The notes: generated from the sequence alone by a model not told the origin. 64,000 bases of DNA from Streptococcus cristatus AS 1.3089 (GCF_000385925.1 NC_021175.1:1185501-1249500), one strand, 5' to 3'. Positions 36,970-47,791 are shown, counted from the first letter of the stretch. Numbers and translations: made by a program.

Positions 36970-39156
36970 TTACAATTCTACTTTAGCCACAACTGTCTTA
37001 GCAGCGACTTTGCCGAATTTTTCAACTGTTACTGATTTGATAGCTGGAGCATTTGTGAAGACAACAACAGTTGCTGTTTCACGACCTGCTTCTTTAATAG
37101 CTGCCAAATCTGCTGTTACCAAAAGATCACCTGCAGCGACTGTTTGTCCTTCTGCTACATGTACTTCAAATGGTTTGCCTTCAAGGCTAACAGTATCAAG
37201 ACCGATATGAACAAGCACTTCAAGACCAGCTTCAGTCAAGAGACCAAGAGCATGTTTTGTAGGGAAGACGCTTGTCACTTTACCAGCTACTGGAGAATAG
37301 ATTTTGCCATTTGCTGGTTCAACTGCAAATCCGTCACCCATCATTTTTTGTGAGAAAACTGGATCTTTCACATCTTCCAACTTGATAACTTCACCTTCAG
37401 CAACTGTTTCGATTGCTTCTGTTACGCCTTTGTAGCTAACTGCTGCAGCTGCAGACTCAGCTTTTTGACTTGGCAAAGTTTCAGGGATCACTTCTCCTGA
37501 ATCCAACAAGTCTTGAATATCAGATTTAAGAACGTCAGCTTTTGGTCCGTAGATTGCTTGAACGCCTTGACCTTTCATAACCAAGCCCATAGCGCCTTCA
37601 GCTTTCCATTCTTCTTCAGAACCAACTTTTGTTGCGTCCTTAACAGTCACACGGAGACGAGTCATACATGCATCAACATCAACGATATTAGCACGGCCAC
37701 CTAGCAAGTTAATGATATTCACTGCTTGAGAAGAAGCAGCTACTTTTGCACCACCTTGTTCTGATGAAGCAGCTTCTGAACCTTCAGCTGTTTCATAGTT
37801 ACCGTTACGTCCTGGAGTTGCATAATTGAATTTTTGAATCATGAAGTTCGCAATGAAGTACATGATTACTGCAAAGAGAACTGTTACCCAGATAAAGTTA
37901 ATGATATCCATACCCAAACCAGCATTGATAGCCATTGGAGTACGAGTCAAGAATTCGATAGACCCGAATGAGTGCACACGAAGGTTAACAATGTCCGCCA
38001 TAGCAAAGGCAGCACCTTGTACAAATGAGTAAATCAAGTAAAGTGGAGTTGCCACGAACATGAACATGTATTCGATTGGTTCAGTAACCCCTGTCAAGAA
38101 GGTTGCCAAAGCAGTCGCAATCATCATACCTTTGTATTGATGTTTCTTGTCAGCATCAACATTGCGGTAAATAGCTGCGGCAACACCCATAAGGATACCA
38201 AATGAACCGATCATTTGTCCAACTTTGAAACGAGCTGGGTGAACTGTATCAAGCAAGTTTTGGTAAGCAGTAGGATCAGCTGTCTTAGTACCAACCAAGT
38301 CATTTACCCAAGCCAACCAGAGTGGATCTTGACCAAATACTTGAGTACCTTTAGCAGCACCAGTCAATACTTCATAAGTACCACCAAGTTGTGTGTAGTT
38401 CATTGGGATCGTCAACATGTGGTGCAAACCGAATGGAAGCAAGAGACGTTCCAAAGTACCGTACAAGAACGGTGCCAAGATTGGAGCAGTATCTTGTGAG
38501 TTAGCAATCCAAATACCAAAGTTGTTGATACCTGTTTGAACAACTGGCCATACAAATGACAAAACAATTGCTACGATTACTGAACGCAAGATAACAACGA
38601 ACGGTACAAAACGCTTACCATTGAAGAATGACAAAGCATCTGGCAATTTACGGAAGTTGTAGTATTTGTTATAAGCTGTTGCTCCGACAAAACCAGCGAT
38701 AATTCCGACGAAAACCCCCATATTCAAAGCAGGAGACTCAAGGACACTGATAAAGTAATCAGAAACCTTGATGCTTCCTCCTAAGAGAGTGCTAACCACT
38801 GCTTTAGAATCTTTCAGCATATCGCTTGATACACCGAACATAACCCCAGTGATACGGTTAATCAAAATGAAGGATAAACCTGCCGCAAAGGCACCACCAG
38901 CACGTTCTTTCGCCCAGCTACCTCCAATAGCGAGAGCAAAGAGGATATGCAGGTTTCCGATAATCCCCCAACCAATTTGTTCTAAAACGCCACCAGTAGT
39001 CACTAGAAAACCTAGTTCAGGGTTGATCATCGGAATTGACTTACCAATACTGATCATCAAACCTGCTGCGGGCATAACCGCAATAACCACCATCAAAGCT
39101 TTACCGAATTTTTGCCAAAATTCAAAGCTAAAAATGTTTTTGAATGAATCTTTCAT
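36970..39156 (-). CDS. ptsG: PTS glucose-type EIICBA permease
   Basis: A single-chain PTS transporter that imports and phosphorylates a hexose, most likely glucose. The 728-residue protein has the EIIC domain (about 1-440, many helices, LLLPFGLHHMLTIPMNYTQL, GVTEPIEYMFMF), the EIIB domain (about 480-560) with the phospho-Cys in VDACMTRLRV, and the EIIA domain (about 600-728) with the phospho-His in LVHIGLDTVSLEG. The start is taken as 39156 (MKDSFKNIFS), 8 bases from GGAGG; an ATG three bases upstream is also possible. A consensus cre lies in the leader, so CcpA control is likely. Confidence 0.93.
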   Translation of the reverse strand: MKDSFKNIFSFEFWQKFGKALMVVIAVMPAAGLMISIGKSIPMINPELGFLVTTGGVLEQIGWGIIGNLHILFALAIGGSWAKERAGGAFAAGLSFILINRITGVMFGVSSDMLKDSKAVVSTLLGGSIKVSDYFISVLESPALNMGVFVGIIAGFVGATAYNKYYNFRKLPDALSFFNGKRFVPFVVILRSVIVAIVLSFVWPVVQTGINNFGIWIANSQDTAPILAPFLYGTLERLLLPFGLHHMLTIPMNYTQLGGTYEVLTGAAKGTQVFGQDPLWLAWVNDLVGTKTADPTAYQNLLDTVHPARFKVGQMIGSFGILMGVAAAIYRNVDADKKHQYKGMMIATALATFLTGVTEPIEYMFMFVATPLYLIYSFVQGAAFAMADIVNLRVHSFGSIEFLTRTPMAINAGLGMDIINFIWVTVLFAVIMYFIANFMIQKFNYATPGRNGNYETAEGSEAASSEQGGAKVAASSQAVNIINLLGGRANIVDVDACMTRLRVTVKDATKVGSEEEWKAEGAMGLVMKGQGVQAIYGPKADVLKSDIQDLLDSGEVIPETLPSQKAESAAAAVSYKGVTEAIETVAEGEVIKLEDVKDPVFSQKMMGDGFAVEPANGKIYSPVAGKVTSVFPTKHALGLLTEAGLEVLVHIGLDTVSLEGKPFEVHVAEGQTVAAGDLLVTADLAAIKEAGRETATVVVFTNAPAIKSVTVEKFGKVAAKTVVAKVEL

Positions 39157-39196
39157 CATCCAGACCTCCTTATATTTTACACAAACCACCCCTTGA

Positions 39197-39210
39197 TGAA
39201 ATCGTTTGCA
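39197..39210 (-). promoter_or_regulatory. cre site (CcpA) in the ptsG leader
   Basis: Minus-strand TGCAAACGATTTCA matches the cre consensus TGNAANCGNTNNCA at every fixed position. It lies about 6-20 bases after the predicted transcription start, a place where CcpA blocks elongation. Confidence 0.85.
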
Positions 39211-39222
39211 TTGTATAGTATT

Positions 39223-39250
39223 ATTATACCACTATTTTTTATTTTGTAAA
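39223..39250 (-). promoter_or_regulatory. ptsG promoter
   Basis: TTTACA (39250-39245), a 16-bp spacer and the extended -10 TGGTATAAT (TATAAT at 39228-39223) on the minus strand. Confidence 0.75.
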
Positions 39251-39326
39251 GGCTTTTATAGAAAATATTTTTGCATTTTTCCTATATTTTGTAGAATAAT
39301 AGCTAGAAAAGAGTGATTTTCCTGTG

Positions 39327-39340
39327 TGCAATCGATTGCG
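39327..39340 (-). promoter_or_regulatory. Second cre-like palindrome upstream of ptsG
   Basis: TGCAATCGATTGCG contains the perfect palindrome GCAATCGATTGC and matches the cre consensus on either strand at all but one fixed end position. It lies about 80-110 bases upstream of the ptsG start, where CcpA can activate. Confidence 0.55.
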
Positions 39341-39370
39341 CTATCTTTCCGTAAATTTCCTGAAAGAACA

Positions 39371-39418
39371 ATAAAAAAGCTGTGAAACATTCAATTCCAT
39401 GCTTCTACAGCTTCTTTT
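39371..39418 (-). terminator. Terminator of the ami operon
   Basis: On the minus strand AAGCTGT...AAGCAT pairs with ATG-TTTC-ACAGCTT around a short loop and ends in TTTTTTATTG. It lies just past the amiF stop. Confidence 0.75.
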
Positions 39419-40345
39419 TTATTTATATTCTTTTTTATAACGGTCCGCTTCTGCCTTATTAGCCCAGACATAGTGTCCTGGACGAATCTCAATCATACTA
39501 GGTTGATCCACTGAGTAGTCATGCTGCTCTGGATCGTAAACCTTTAAGACCTTTTTGCGTTCCAGAATTGGGTCTGGAATCGGCACAGCAGACAATAGCG
39601 ACTGCGTATAAGGGTGGATCGGGTTGTTAAACAACTCTTCTGTCTCTGCAACCTCAACGATAACACCTTTGTAGATAACAGCAATTCGATCTGAAATAAA
39701 GCGAACTACCGATAGGTCGTGGGCGATAAAGAGATAGGTCAAACCAAGTTCTTTTTGGAATTTTTTCAAAAGGTTCAAGACTTGCGCCCGGACAGACACG
39801 TCCAAGGCAGAGATTGGCTCATCCGCAATGACGAAATCTGGCTCCATTACCAAGGCACGAGCAATCCCAATCCGCTGACGTTGACCACCAGAAAATTCGT
39901 GAGGATAGCGTGTCAAATGCTCAGCCAAGAGACCCACTTCACGAATGATATTCTTAACTTTTTCCTGACGATCTTCTTCATTTTCAAAAAGATGGTAGTT
40001 ATAAAGACCTTCTGAAATGATATAGTCAACCGTAGCACGCTCATTCAAGCTGGCTGCTGGGTCTTGGAAAATCATCTGAATCTTCCGAATCAATTCAGCC
40101 TCATCAGCTTTAGATTGCTTCCCGTTGATTTTTTTGCCTTCGTATAAGATGTCACCTGCACTAGTATCATTCAAGCCGATGATAGCACGGCCGATGGTTG
40201 TTTTACCAGAACCAGACTCACCTACAAGGGAAAAAGTTTCTCCTTTATTGATAAAGAAATTCGCATTTTTTACAGCTACAAACTTCTTACTTCCTTCGCC
40301 GAAGGAAATTTCTAAATCTTTAATCTCAACTAATTTTTCAGTCAT
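39419..40345 (-). CDS. amiF: Oligopeptide ABC transporter ATP-binding protein AmiF
   Basis: One of two ATPases of the Ami oligopeptide permease. The 308-residue protein has Walker [12 protein letters not shown], signature [15 protein letters not shown], Walker [14 protein letters not shown], and the OppF-type C-terminal extension ([19 protein letters not shown]). The membrane transporter imports peptides of several residues for nutrition and signals. The gene is last in amiACDEF, 10 bases after amiE, and is followed by a terminator. Confidence 0.95.
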   Translation of the reverse strand: MTEKLVEIKDLEISFGEGSKKFVAVKNANFFINKGETFSLVGESGSGKTTIGRAIIGLNDTSAGDILYEGKKINGKQSKADEAELIRKIQMIFQDPAASLNERATVDYIISEGLYNYHLFENEEDRQEKVKNIIREVGLLAEHLTRYPHEFSGGQRQRIGIARALVMEPDFVIADEPISALDVSVRAQVLNLLKKFQKELGLTYLFIAHDLSVVRFISDRIAVIYKGVIVEVAETEELFNNPIHPYTQSLLSAVPIPDPILERKKVLKVYDPEQHDYSVDQPSMIEIRPGHYVWANKAEADRYKKEYK

Positions 40346-40355
40346 TTCCTTCCTC

Positions 40356-41423
40356 CTAAGCCTCTAAGTGATTGAAGCCCATTTTTGAACGAATTTTATC
40401 ATGAAGGTTTTCGATAATGGCTGGTTTCTCAACCTTTGGTGCATCTTCGTGCAAGAGCCAAGTCTTAGCCCAGTGCGTATCGGAAACCTGAAAGGCAGGA
40501 GCTTTTTCTTCGAAATCAATGGCCATTGCATAGTCCGAACGAAGTGCAAAAGCATCTCCTTTAATGGTAGTGTACAGTGAAGGTGGTGTACCTGGAATCG
40601 AGTAAAGTTCACCATTTGCTTCAGCTAACTGTGGCAAGCTAGACAGCAAGCTCCATGTATATGGATGTTTTGGATCATAGAAGACTTCCTCAACCGTTCC
40701 ATATTCAACAATTTCGCCAGCATACATAACCGCAACTTTATCAGCAATACTTGCCACAACACCAAGGTCGTGGGTGATAAAGACAGTCGTGAAATGGTAT
40801 TCTGCCTGCAATGATTTGAGCAAGTCAATAATCTGCGCCTGAATCGTCACATCAAGGGCCGTTGTAGGCTCATCACAGATCAGGATATCTGGACGGCAAG
40901 CCAAGGCGATCGCGATAACAATCCGTTGACGCATCCCGCCTGAATATTGAAATGGATATTCTTCAAAACGCTTCTCAGCGTCAGGAATACCGACCTTGGT
41001 CATGTAGTCGATTGCCATTTCTTTGGCTTCTTTGCTTGTTTTTCCTTGGTGTTTGACGATTACTTCGGTAATTTGACTTCCGATGGTATTGATCGGATCC
41101 AAACTGGTCATGGGATCTTGGAAAATAGTCGCAATTTTAGCACCGCGGATTGGTTCCCAATCCTTGTTGCTCTTTAGAGCGGTCAAATCAGTTCCCCGAT
41201 AATCAATCGTTCCTTGGGCTACACGGCCGTTTTCTTCCAACATTCCAGTAAATGTTTTTGTCAAAACAGATTTACCAGAGCCAGACTCTCCAACCAAAGC
41301 TAGAACTTCCCCTTCAACTAAGTCAAGGGAAACACCGCGAATGGCGGTCAATACTCTGTCACGAACGTCAAATTCCACGACAATATCGCGAGCAGTCAAT
41401 ATTACATTTTTATTTTTTGTCAT
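40356..41423 (-). CDS. amiE: Oligopeptide ABC transporter ATP-binding protein AmiE
   Basis: The OppD-type ATPase of the Ami system, 355 residues. Walker A is [12 protein letters not shown] near 50, the Q-loop [11 protein letters not shown], the signature [15 protein letters not shown] and Walker [15 protein letters not shown]. The OppD-type C-terminal region follows. It lies 8 bases after amiD and 10 before amiF. Confidence 0.95.
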   Translation of the reverse strand: MTKNKNVILTARDIVVEFDVRDRVLTAIRGVSLDLVEGEVLALVGESGSGKSVLTKTFTGMLEENGRVAQGTIDYRGTDLTALKSNKDWEPIRGAKIATIFQDPMTSLDPINTIGSQITEVIVKHQGKTSKEAKEMAIDYMTKVGIPDAEKRFEEYPFQYSGGMRQRIVIAIALACRPDILICDEPTTALDVTIQAQIIDLLKSLQAEYHFTTVFITHDLGVVASIADKVAVMYAGEIVEYGTVEEVFYDPKHPYTWSLLSSLPQLAEANGELYSIPGTPPSLYTTIKGDAFALRSDYAMAIDFEEKAPAFQVSDTHWAKTWLLHEDAPKVEKPAIIENLHDKIRSKMGFNHLEA

Positions 41424-41431
41424 ATTTACTC

Positions 41432-42358
41432 CTATCTATGTGTCCGTGGATCACTTGCATCGGCTAAGTTTTGACCAACTACGAAGAAGGACAGGGATAC
41501 CAAGATCAAGGTTGTCAATGGAATCCAGAAAAGGTAAGCGTTGGTAGTTACGTTTTGTGAATAGTCAGAAATCAAGCGTCCCAAACTTGGTACTGTCACA
41601 GGAAGACCAAGCCCAAAGAAAGACAGAAAGGCCTCGTAAGAGATAAAGCTTGGAAGCATTTGAGAAGTCGTGGTCACGATAACTGACACCAACTGTGGCA
41701 TGATATTCTTGGTAACAATTTTAAGAGTTGGTGTTCCCAAAGTACGAGAAGCCAAATTATACTCCAAATCACGGTAACGCATAATCTGAATACGAATTGT
41801 ATAAGCAATCCCTACCCAGCCAGTGATGGTCATGGCAAATATCAAGTTCCAGAAACCTGCACCGATAGAGTAGGTCAAGACAATGACAATCAAGAGGGAT
41901 GGAATATTTGAAATGATATTATAGACTTCCATCATGACACGATCAACCGCTTTGGAAATCCCCCAGATAGCACCGACAATAATTCCGATAATCAAGTTAA
42001 TGACTGTTGCAATAATGGAAATCAGGATAGAATTCCGCGCACCAAACCACACACCGTCAAACAAAGACTTACCATTGCTATCTGTACCAAACCAGTGCTC
42101 AGCATTGGGTTTGATATAACGCATGCTAAAGTCATTTACCTTGCTGACATCATTGAAATCAAATTTCGAGAACATGGGATAAATGAAACTCATCAACACG
42201 ATGGCAATTAGAATCCCTAACATGATAGTCGTTGACTTCTTTTTCAAGAATTGACGTATAACGGAGCGCCAGTATGAATAGGCTGGAGCATCAATCGTTT
42301 CAGAGGCAAAATCGTCACGTTTGACAAATTGGAATTTACTTTTATCAATTGTAGCCAT
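41432..42358 (-). CDS. amiD: Oligopeptide ABC transporter permease AmiD
   Basis: The OppC-type permease, 308 residues, with six membrane helices and the inner-membrane signature [20 protein letters not shown] that docks with the ATPases. Its ATG overlaps the amiC stop as TAATG, which suggests coupled translation. It pairs with AmiC to form the peptide channel. Confidence 0.95.
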   Translation of the reverse strand: MATIDKSKFQFVKRDDFASETIDAPAYSYWRSVIRQFLKKKSTTIMLGILIAIVLMSFIYPMFSKFDFNDVSKVNDFSMRYIKPNAEHWFGTDSNGKSLFDGVWFGARNSILISIIATVINLIIGIIVGAIWGISKAVDRVMMEVYNIISNIPSLLIVIVLTYSIGAGFWNLIFAMTITGWVGIAYTIRIQIMRYRDLEYNLASRTLGTPTLKIVTKNIMPQLVSVIVTTTSQMLPSFISYEAFLSFFGLGLPVTVPSLGRLISDYSQNVTTNAYLFWIPLTTLILVSLSFFVVGQNLADASDPRTHR

Positions 42359-43854
42359 TATTTACCTCCTTTAGATGTTAATTTAATACGTGGGTCAAGC
42401 ATTGTCATCAACACATCACCAATTAAGAGGGCAAAGATTGAAAGACAGGTGAAAATAAACACAAGGCCAACCACCATTGAATTGTTAGACGCCTTAACAG
42501 AGTCGATTAACATTTTACCCATCCCTGGGAAGGCAAAGACTGTTTCTGTCAGAGTCGCACCGGCAATGACACCAACGATAGAGGCTGGAATACTAGATAC
42601 CAATGGTACCATGGCATTTTTGAAAATATGTTTGTTAGAAATTTCTTTCTCAGAAAGACCTTTAGCACGGGCAAAACGGACAAAGTCTTGAGATTGCAAG
42701 TCGATCATATAACGACGGATCCAGACAGCTGTCCACGGCGCGCTTAAAAGACCGAGGATAAGAGATGGCAGAACATAAGAACGCCAATCACTTGCTCCCA
42801 AAATTGGGAAGGAATCCGGAAGACCTAGAGTAGAACCAGCCAGACGAACGATGTAGACAAGGGCAATCGTTGGCAGGGACATCATAAAGGTCAAGGCAGC
42901 TGTTGAAATACTATCAAACCATGTATTTTTCAAACGAGCCATATATGATCCAAGTGGGACCGCAATCAAATAAGAAAGAGCTACACCAATCAGACCAATA
43001 ATAGCTGAACTGGCGATCATTGATGGATTTTGATAGTTGTTCTTAGTTGCAGTATAGGCATCTCCCTTACCATACTTGGCAATATCCTGAGAGTCTGCTT
43101 TACTTGGTGTCTTGTAAGTCCGAGAGTAAATATTGACAGAAGAAGTTTTCTTACCAGTTGGGAATTGAACTTCTGATGATTTAGTCTGACCTTGCCCTTG
43201 CGAAATAACCTGAAGTACAGGTGTATTAGCATAAGTAGGGTAAGAATTTCCTAGGTTCAAGCTAACAAAGTTTTGGTGAACAAATGGGAACTGACCATTG
43301 AAATATAGAAGGTATTTATGACGAGTACCAGATCCGACGACAGACCAACCAATAGCAGGGTCATTTTCGATTCGGATATAGCGCTCAAGATTTGGATTTT
43401 CCTCATCTTGAATCACATTTGGATGGTCAATCTGAATCAGATTTGTGTAAAACTCAATTACACGCTCGTAAACTGGAACTTCACGAACAGCATAGAATTC
43501 CTTGCTTTCTTTGAATTGATACAATTTCCAACCTTTGCCAAGTTTCTCAATATAGGCTTCATAGATCTTCTTGTTCTCTTCAGTCGGTTCAGTCGTTACA
43601 GATTTATTTTCTTTCTTTGCTTTTTCCTGCAACTCTTTTGTATCATAGTAGTCAACATAGCCCATCCGCTCATAGACTGTATTTTCATAGTTTGTCTTTT
43701 TATCTTCGGTTGTGGCTACCTTATTATAGTTCGGGTCTTGTTTGAAAATCAATCTTCTCGGAACCATTGTATAAATAATGGTATAGGTCAAGGTCGTTAC
43801 CAAGAAAATCGACACAAGTGAGCGTAAAATACGCATAAAAATGTATTTTTTCAT
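42358..43854 (-). CDS. amiC: Oligopeptide ABC transporter permease AmiC
   Basis: The OppB-type permease, 498 residues. After the first helix ([20 protein letters not shown]) there is a large extracellular insert of about 240 residues, typical of AmiC in streptococci and absent from enteric OppB. The remaining helices follow, with the docking motif [20 protein letters not shown]. It lies 65 bases after amiA, with a partial terminator between. Confidence 0.95.
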   Translation of the reverse strand: MKKYIFMRILRSLVSIFLVTTLTYTIIYTMVPRRLIFKQDPNYNKVATTEDKKTNYENTVYERMGYVDYYDTKELQEKAKKENKSVTTEPTEENKKIYEAYIEKLGKGWKLYQFKESKEFYAVREVPVYERVIEFYTNLIQIDHPNVIQDEENPNLERYIRIENDPAIGWSVVGSGTRHKYLLYFNGQFPFVHQNFVSLNLGNSYPTYANTPVLQVISQGQGQTKSSEVQFPTGKKTSSVNIYSRTYKTPSKADSQDIAKYGKGDAYTATKNNYQNPSMIASSAIIGLIGVALSYLIAVPLGSYMARLKNTWFDSISTAALTFMMSLPTIALVYIVRLAGSTLGLPDSFPILGASDWRSYVLPSLILGLLSAPWTAVWIRRYMIDLQSQDFVRFARAKGLSEKEISNKHIFKNAMVPLVSSIPASIVGVIAGATLTETVFAFPGMGKMLIDSVKASNNSMVVGLVFIFTCLSIFALLIGDVLMTMLDPRIKLTSKGGK

Positions 43855-43879
43855 TTATCGTTTCCTTTAAATTTCAAAA

Positions 43880-43908
43880 GAACTTTCTCTCGTTATTAGA
43901 GAAAGTTC
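43880..43908 (-). terminator. Intra-operon attenuator between amiA and amiC
   Basis: GAACTTTCTCT and AGAGAAAGTTC form an 11-bp perfect stem around a 7-base loop, followed by TTTTG on the minus strand. Its short T-run suggests partial termination, giving more binding protein than permease. Confidence 0.75.
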
Positions 43909-43919
43909 TAGTGAACGAT

Positions 43920-45896
43920 TTATTCTACATGACTTTCGAGATCTTTTTGTGCTTTCGCATTTGACTCTTCTTTTTCTTTCAGCCATTTCTTACGAGCTGC
44001 TTCGTAGTCTTTCTTCGTTACTACGTCATTTGTAACTTTAAGACGTTTGAAGTAAGTAGAACTTGTCTTATTACCAGTTTGGGCATAAGCACCTGAGAAT
44101 GGCTCGATACGTGAGATAAATGGTGCTGCACCAGGATTTGCCATCAATGGAACAACAAGAGAGTTGTCAGTCAACCAAGCCTGAGCTGCTGCATATTTTT
44201 CGTAGCGAGTAACAACATCTGAAGTTTCCTTACCAGCTTCATTTACCAAGCGGTCAAATTCATCTAAACCAACTTGCTTAGCGGCAGCATTGTCTGCTCC
44301 CTCAAACCCAAGGTAAGTCTTTGTAGTTTCAGTTGATGTAGTTTTCAAAATATCCAAATAAGTTGATGGATCTTGATAGTCAGGGTTCCAACCAACAGCT
44401 GTTGAGATATCCCAATCTTCAGCAGCGGCATTTGGTGCATAGTAAGTAATGTTGTAAAGATCATCTTCTGACATTTGTTGGATATCTACAACAACATTCT
44501 CAGCTCCCAAAGTCTTTTCAACAGATTGCTTAAGTGATTGCGCACGGTTAACCATTGGCTTAGAAGTCTGAGCAACTGGAAGATCCAGATGGATTGGGAA
44601 TTCTACTCCCTCAGCTTGTAGGGCTGCTTTTGCTTTTGCAAACTCTGCTTTTGCTTTCTCAGCATTAAAGAGACCATCTTGACCGTCCTCAAGTTGAACA
44701 CCTTTCCACTCTTCACCCAAGGCTGCAACTTTTTCTTCTACAACGTCACCGAAAGATTTTTCACCGACTTGAACAAATGAAGGTGGCACATAAGTGTTGC
44801 GGACAGCATAAGGAGCGCCCTCTTCACCATTGATTTGTGCTGAGTATGATGTACGGTCGATAGCAAAGTTCAAGGCTTGACGGAAGTCTTTGTTAAGAAT
44901 GGCTTTCTTAGTAGAAGACTTTTGAGCATCTGTTGTTTTGCTTGTATGATTGTAGCTTTGGCGGTCGATATTGACACCCATAACGGCTACACCGGCACTT
45001 GGTGGTGTGAAGAAAATGTTATCCTTGAAATCTTTTTCGATACCAGCATAGTTTGAGCTTGTAGGGTAGAGACGAGCTACCGTATAAGCCTCATCTTTGA
45101 AGTTACGAGCAAGAGCATCTTGGTCTTGTCCATCAAAGTAAGCCAACTTAATTGTATCGATGTGGACATTTTCCTTGTCCCAGTAGTTTTCATTCTTTTG
45201 GTACTCTACAGCAGATTTAGCTGTGATAGATTTCATCAAGAATGGTCCATTGTAAAGGATAGAAGTTGGATCAGTAGATTGACCGAATTTATCCCCTTGT
45301 TTCTTAAGGAATTCTGCATTGATTGGCCACAGGACTTGTGAAGTTGTTTTTGAATTCCACTGTGGCTCAGGTTGGTTAAGAGTGTATTGAAGAGTATGGT
45401 CGTCAACTGCTTTAACTCCAACAGTAGAGAAATCGGTTATTTTACCATTTACATAGTCATCCAAACCTTTCACAGATTGTTGCACAAGGTAAAGAGCTTG
45501 TGATTTTTTATCAGCTGCATGCTTAAGACCAGTTACAAAGTCCTGAGCAGTCACATCACCATATTCTTCACCTTCTGAAGTGTACCATTTGGCATCTTTA
45601 CGGATTTTGTAGGTGTAAGTCAAGCCGTCTTTAGAGACAGTCCAAGACTCTGCCATTGATGGTACAAAATTACCATATTGGTCATTTTCCAACAAACCAT
45701 CTACACCATTTGTCACAAAATCAGCTGTTGAAGCTTTACCAGATGTTACATAATCCAATGTTTCTGGATCAGCACTATAAACATAGTTGTAAGATGTTGC
45801 TTCGCTTTTGCCTTTTGATGAGCTAGAACAAGCAGCTAAAACACCTACTGAAAGAAGACTAACTCCAGCCAAAGCCAATACTTTGCTTTTTTTCAT
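43920..45896 (-). CDS. amiA: Oligopeptide-binding lipoprotein AmiA
   Basis: The surface receptor of the Ami permease. The 658-residue protein has a lipoprotein signal (KKSKVLALAGVSLLSVGV then LAAC, Cys near 23) and the SBP_bac_5 fold (SWTVSKDGLTYTYKIRKDAK; FRQALNFAIDRTSYS; VGWNPDYQDPSTYLDIL). It may also bind signalling peptides, as known for pneumococcal AmiA-type receptors. AGGAGA lies 8 bases before the ATG. A promoter and a CodY-type box lie upstream. Confidence 0.95.
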   Translation of the reverse strand: MKKSKVLALAGVSLLSVGVLAACSSSSKGKSEATSYNYVYSADPETLDYVTSGKASTADFVTNGVDGLLENDQYGNFVPSMAESWTVSKDGLTYTYKIRKDAKWYTSEGEEYGDVTAQDFVTGLKHAADKKSQALYLVQQSVKGLDDYVNGKITDFSTVGVKAVDDHTLQYTLNQPEPQWNSKTTSQVLWPINAEFLKKQGDKFGQSTDPTSILYNGPFLMKSITAKSAVEYQKNENYWDKENVHIDTIKLAYFDGQDQDALARNFKDEAYTVARLYPTSSNYAGIEKDFKDNIFFTPPSAGVAVMGVNIDRQSYNHTSKTTDAQKSSTKKAILNKDFRQALNFAIDRTSYSAQINGEEGAPYAVRNTYVPPSFVQVGEKSFGDVVEEKVAALGEEWKGVQLEDGQDGLFNAEKAKAEFAKAKAALQAEGVEFPIHLDLPVAQTSKPMVNRAQSLKQSVEKTLGAENVVVDIQQMSEDDLYNITYYAPNAAAEDWDISTAVGWNPDYQDPSTYLDILKTTSTETTKTYLGFEGADNAAAKQVGLDEFDRLVNEAGKETSDVVTRYEKYAAAQAWLTDNSLVVPLMANPGAAPFISRIEPFSGAYAQTGNKTSSTYFKRLKVTNDVVTKKDYEAARKKWLKEKEESNAKAQKDLESHVE

Positions 45897-45934
45897 ACGA
45901 TTTCTCCTATTTTTGTTTTTAGGTTTACTTAGAA

Positions 45935-45962
45935 TTATAGCACAAGAAATAAAAAAGTAAAC
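45935..45962 (-). promoter_or_regulatory. ami operon promoter
   Basis: TTTACT (45962-45957), a 16-bp spacer ending TGC, and TATAAT (45940-45935) on the minus strand; the -10 is extended (TGCTATAAT). Confidence 0.75.
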
Positions 45963-45965
45963 TAA

Positions 45966-45980
45966 ATTTTCTGAATATTG
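45966..45980. promoter_or_regulatory. CodY box upstream of the ami promoter
   Basis: AATTTTCTGAATATT matches the CodY consensus AATTTTCWGAAAATT at 14 of 15 positions. It lies immediately upstream of the -35. CodY senses branched-chain amino acids and represses oligopeptide permeases in related lactic acid bacteria. Confidence 0.75.
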
Positions 45981-46036
45981 CGGTAGTCAAGCGATTACTC
46001 TATCCAATCGCTTTTATTAATTTTTCTGATACTATC

Positions 46037-47791
46037 CTAGGAAAAATTTAGCAAGTCTAAAAATTTATTCAGCAAAAGGGTAGTATAGTCTGGATCATCC
46101 TTGAGTTCTTTGATGGAAGTCTGAACCAGCTCTAAATCATCTGTAATCATCCCGTCTACTCCCAATCGAAAGGATTTGATGATACTGTCCTCATCGTTGA
46201 TAGTCCAGTCATAGAGGCGTTTGTCAGATTCCCAGAGCTTGTTGACAAAGTTATCATCCAAGGTTGAATATTCCATGGTATAGCCAGAAGCCTTGGTTCG
46301 TGGAAAGATTGTATTATAAGGTAGGATAAAGAAGCTGGGGATAGAGGAGTCATATTTGACAACCTGATCGATGACTTGGTAGTCCAAGGACTGAATCTGG
46401 TGTTGATAAACCTTGATCTTGGCACCATATTTGCTCAAAAATCGTTCCATCATGTCCTTAGAATCTTTCTTGCTCGTCTTGATTTCAATCAAGAGGCGCT
46501 GACCGAGTTGATTGGCGCGGGTAAAGTAATCATCAAAACTGGAAATCTTTGCCCGATAGCCATTTTCTGAAATCTCTAGCGAAGTCAACTCTGCCAAGGT
46601 TAAGTCTTGAGGTTGGGCATCGATACCTGCCAACTGCTTCAGATTTGCGTCGTGCATCATGACGAACTGTCCATCCTTGGTTTCCTGCACATCCATTTCA
46701 ACCAAGTCAGGTTTGAGTAAGGCTGTTTTTTCCAATGCTTCTACGGTGTTCTGAATTCCATTTTCCCTCGAAACTCCTCTATGGGAAATCGTAATCGGAA
46801 CATTTTTCAGAGGGAGGCTTAGATAAACAAAGCCTTCTAAAGCAAAACTCAGAATGGCAATAGTCAGAACGAACCAGCGCATGGGAGACAAGCCTCTTTT
46901 AGTAGGATAGTCAGTCAAAGTTTGGTCCGTCAAGAAGGAGACAAATTTGAGGAGGAAATAAGACAGCATAATATAGTAGGCCAACTTGATTAGGACAAAG
47001 GCAGCAATGCCACCAAGGAGGGCAATCTCATTTGGTCGGGTATGTGCATATTGCTGTCCTAGTATCGCTGGAACTAAAAGGAAGGTATAAATCAAAAAGC
47101 TTTTGATAATAATCCAAAGAAGATGTCTGGTGTAAAAGAAAAGACGATTTTTGGTCTTAGCCAGACTAAAACGAATAGCCTGAGGCACTGTTGCATGCTC
47201 AAAAAAGAGCTGAGGAAGAGCGAACATCAGCCGAACTGCGATTAACAGCATGCCGATGACAAGGGCTCCCATGAGAATAGCAAACAGGATATTATTTACA
47301 AGATAGGTAATGATAAAATCTGGGATCAAAATTTTATTGAGATAGTAAATCTTCAAAATTTGGCGCAAGAAGGGAAAAAGAAAACCCATATAAAGGACGA
47401 TAAAGAGCATTTTCCCTGGACCAGCCTTCTTGACAAGCGCAAAGCTATCCTTGAATGTTTTCCCAAGAAAAGCAAAGACTGGCCGATTTTCTTGGTCCAA
47501 AAGATTGCGAATTCCCATAAAAATCATGCCGCTCTGGAAATAGGCGACAAAGAGATTGACCACAACAAGGACTAGAAAGGCTAGACCGACCAGCCAATTG
47601 GAACTGAGGACTGCCCAAACATTATTGTAGGACAAAAAGAGGTAGCCTGTCTGTTTGAGCAGATACTCTGCTGCATAGGAATTAAAGGGAATCCAAGCGT
47701 ACTCCATCATCATAAAGACCATGAAAAAGAGAACTAGGATTTTATCTAAATTATGATAAAGGCGCTTAAAACTAAGTTTTTCTGGTTTCAT
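46037..47791 (-). CDS. Membrane-anchored glycerophosphodiester phosphodiesterase
   Basis: The 584-residue protein has a long N-terminal membrane part with about seven to eight helices (residues 20-330, GPDPase_memb type), then a GDPD catalytic domain. The latter shows the start motif ISHRGVSRENGIQNTVEALE near 335, the metal ligands in DLVEMDVQETKDG, and the catalytic His in FVMMHDANL. It hydrolyses glycerophosphodiesters; lipoteichoic acid or lipid-derived substrates are possible. AAAGGAG precedes the ATG. It is monocistronic. Confidence 0.9.
   Translation of the reverse strand: MKPEKLSFKRLYHNLDKILVLFFMVFMMMEYAWIPFNSYAAEYLLKQTGYLFLSYNNVWAVLSSNWLVGLAFLVLVVVNLFVAYFQSGMIFMGIRNLLDQENRPVFAFLGKTFKDSFALVKKAGPGKMLFIVLYMGFLFPFLRQILKIYYLNKILIPDFIITYLVNNILFAILMGALVIGMLLIAVRLMFALPQLFFEHATVPQAIRFSLAKTKNRLFFYTRHLLWIIIKSFLIYTFLLVPAILGQQYAHTRPNEIALLGGIAAFVLIKLAYYIMLSYFLLKFVSFLTDQTLTDYPTKRGLSPMRWFVLTIAILSFALEGFVYLSLPLKNVPITISHRGVSRENGIQNTVEALEKTALLKPDLVEMDVQETKDGQFVMMHDANLKQLAGIDAQPQDLTLAELTSLEISENGYRAKISSFDDYFTRANQLGQRLLIEIKTSKKDSKDMMERFLSKYGAKIKVYQHQIQSLDYQVIDQVVKYDSSIPSFFILPYNTIFPRTKASGYTMEYSTLDDNFVNKLWESDKRLYDWTINDEDSIIKSFRLGVDGMITDDLELVQTSIKELKDDPDYTTLLLNKFLDLLNFS

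Noticed and set aside
45988..46017. Hairpin AAGCGATT/AATCGCTT as terminator of the GDPD gene
   Set aside because: The T-run is on the plus strand, where no gene ends; on the minus strand the stem is followed by GACTACC.
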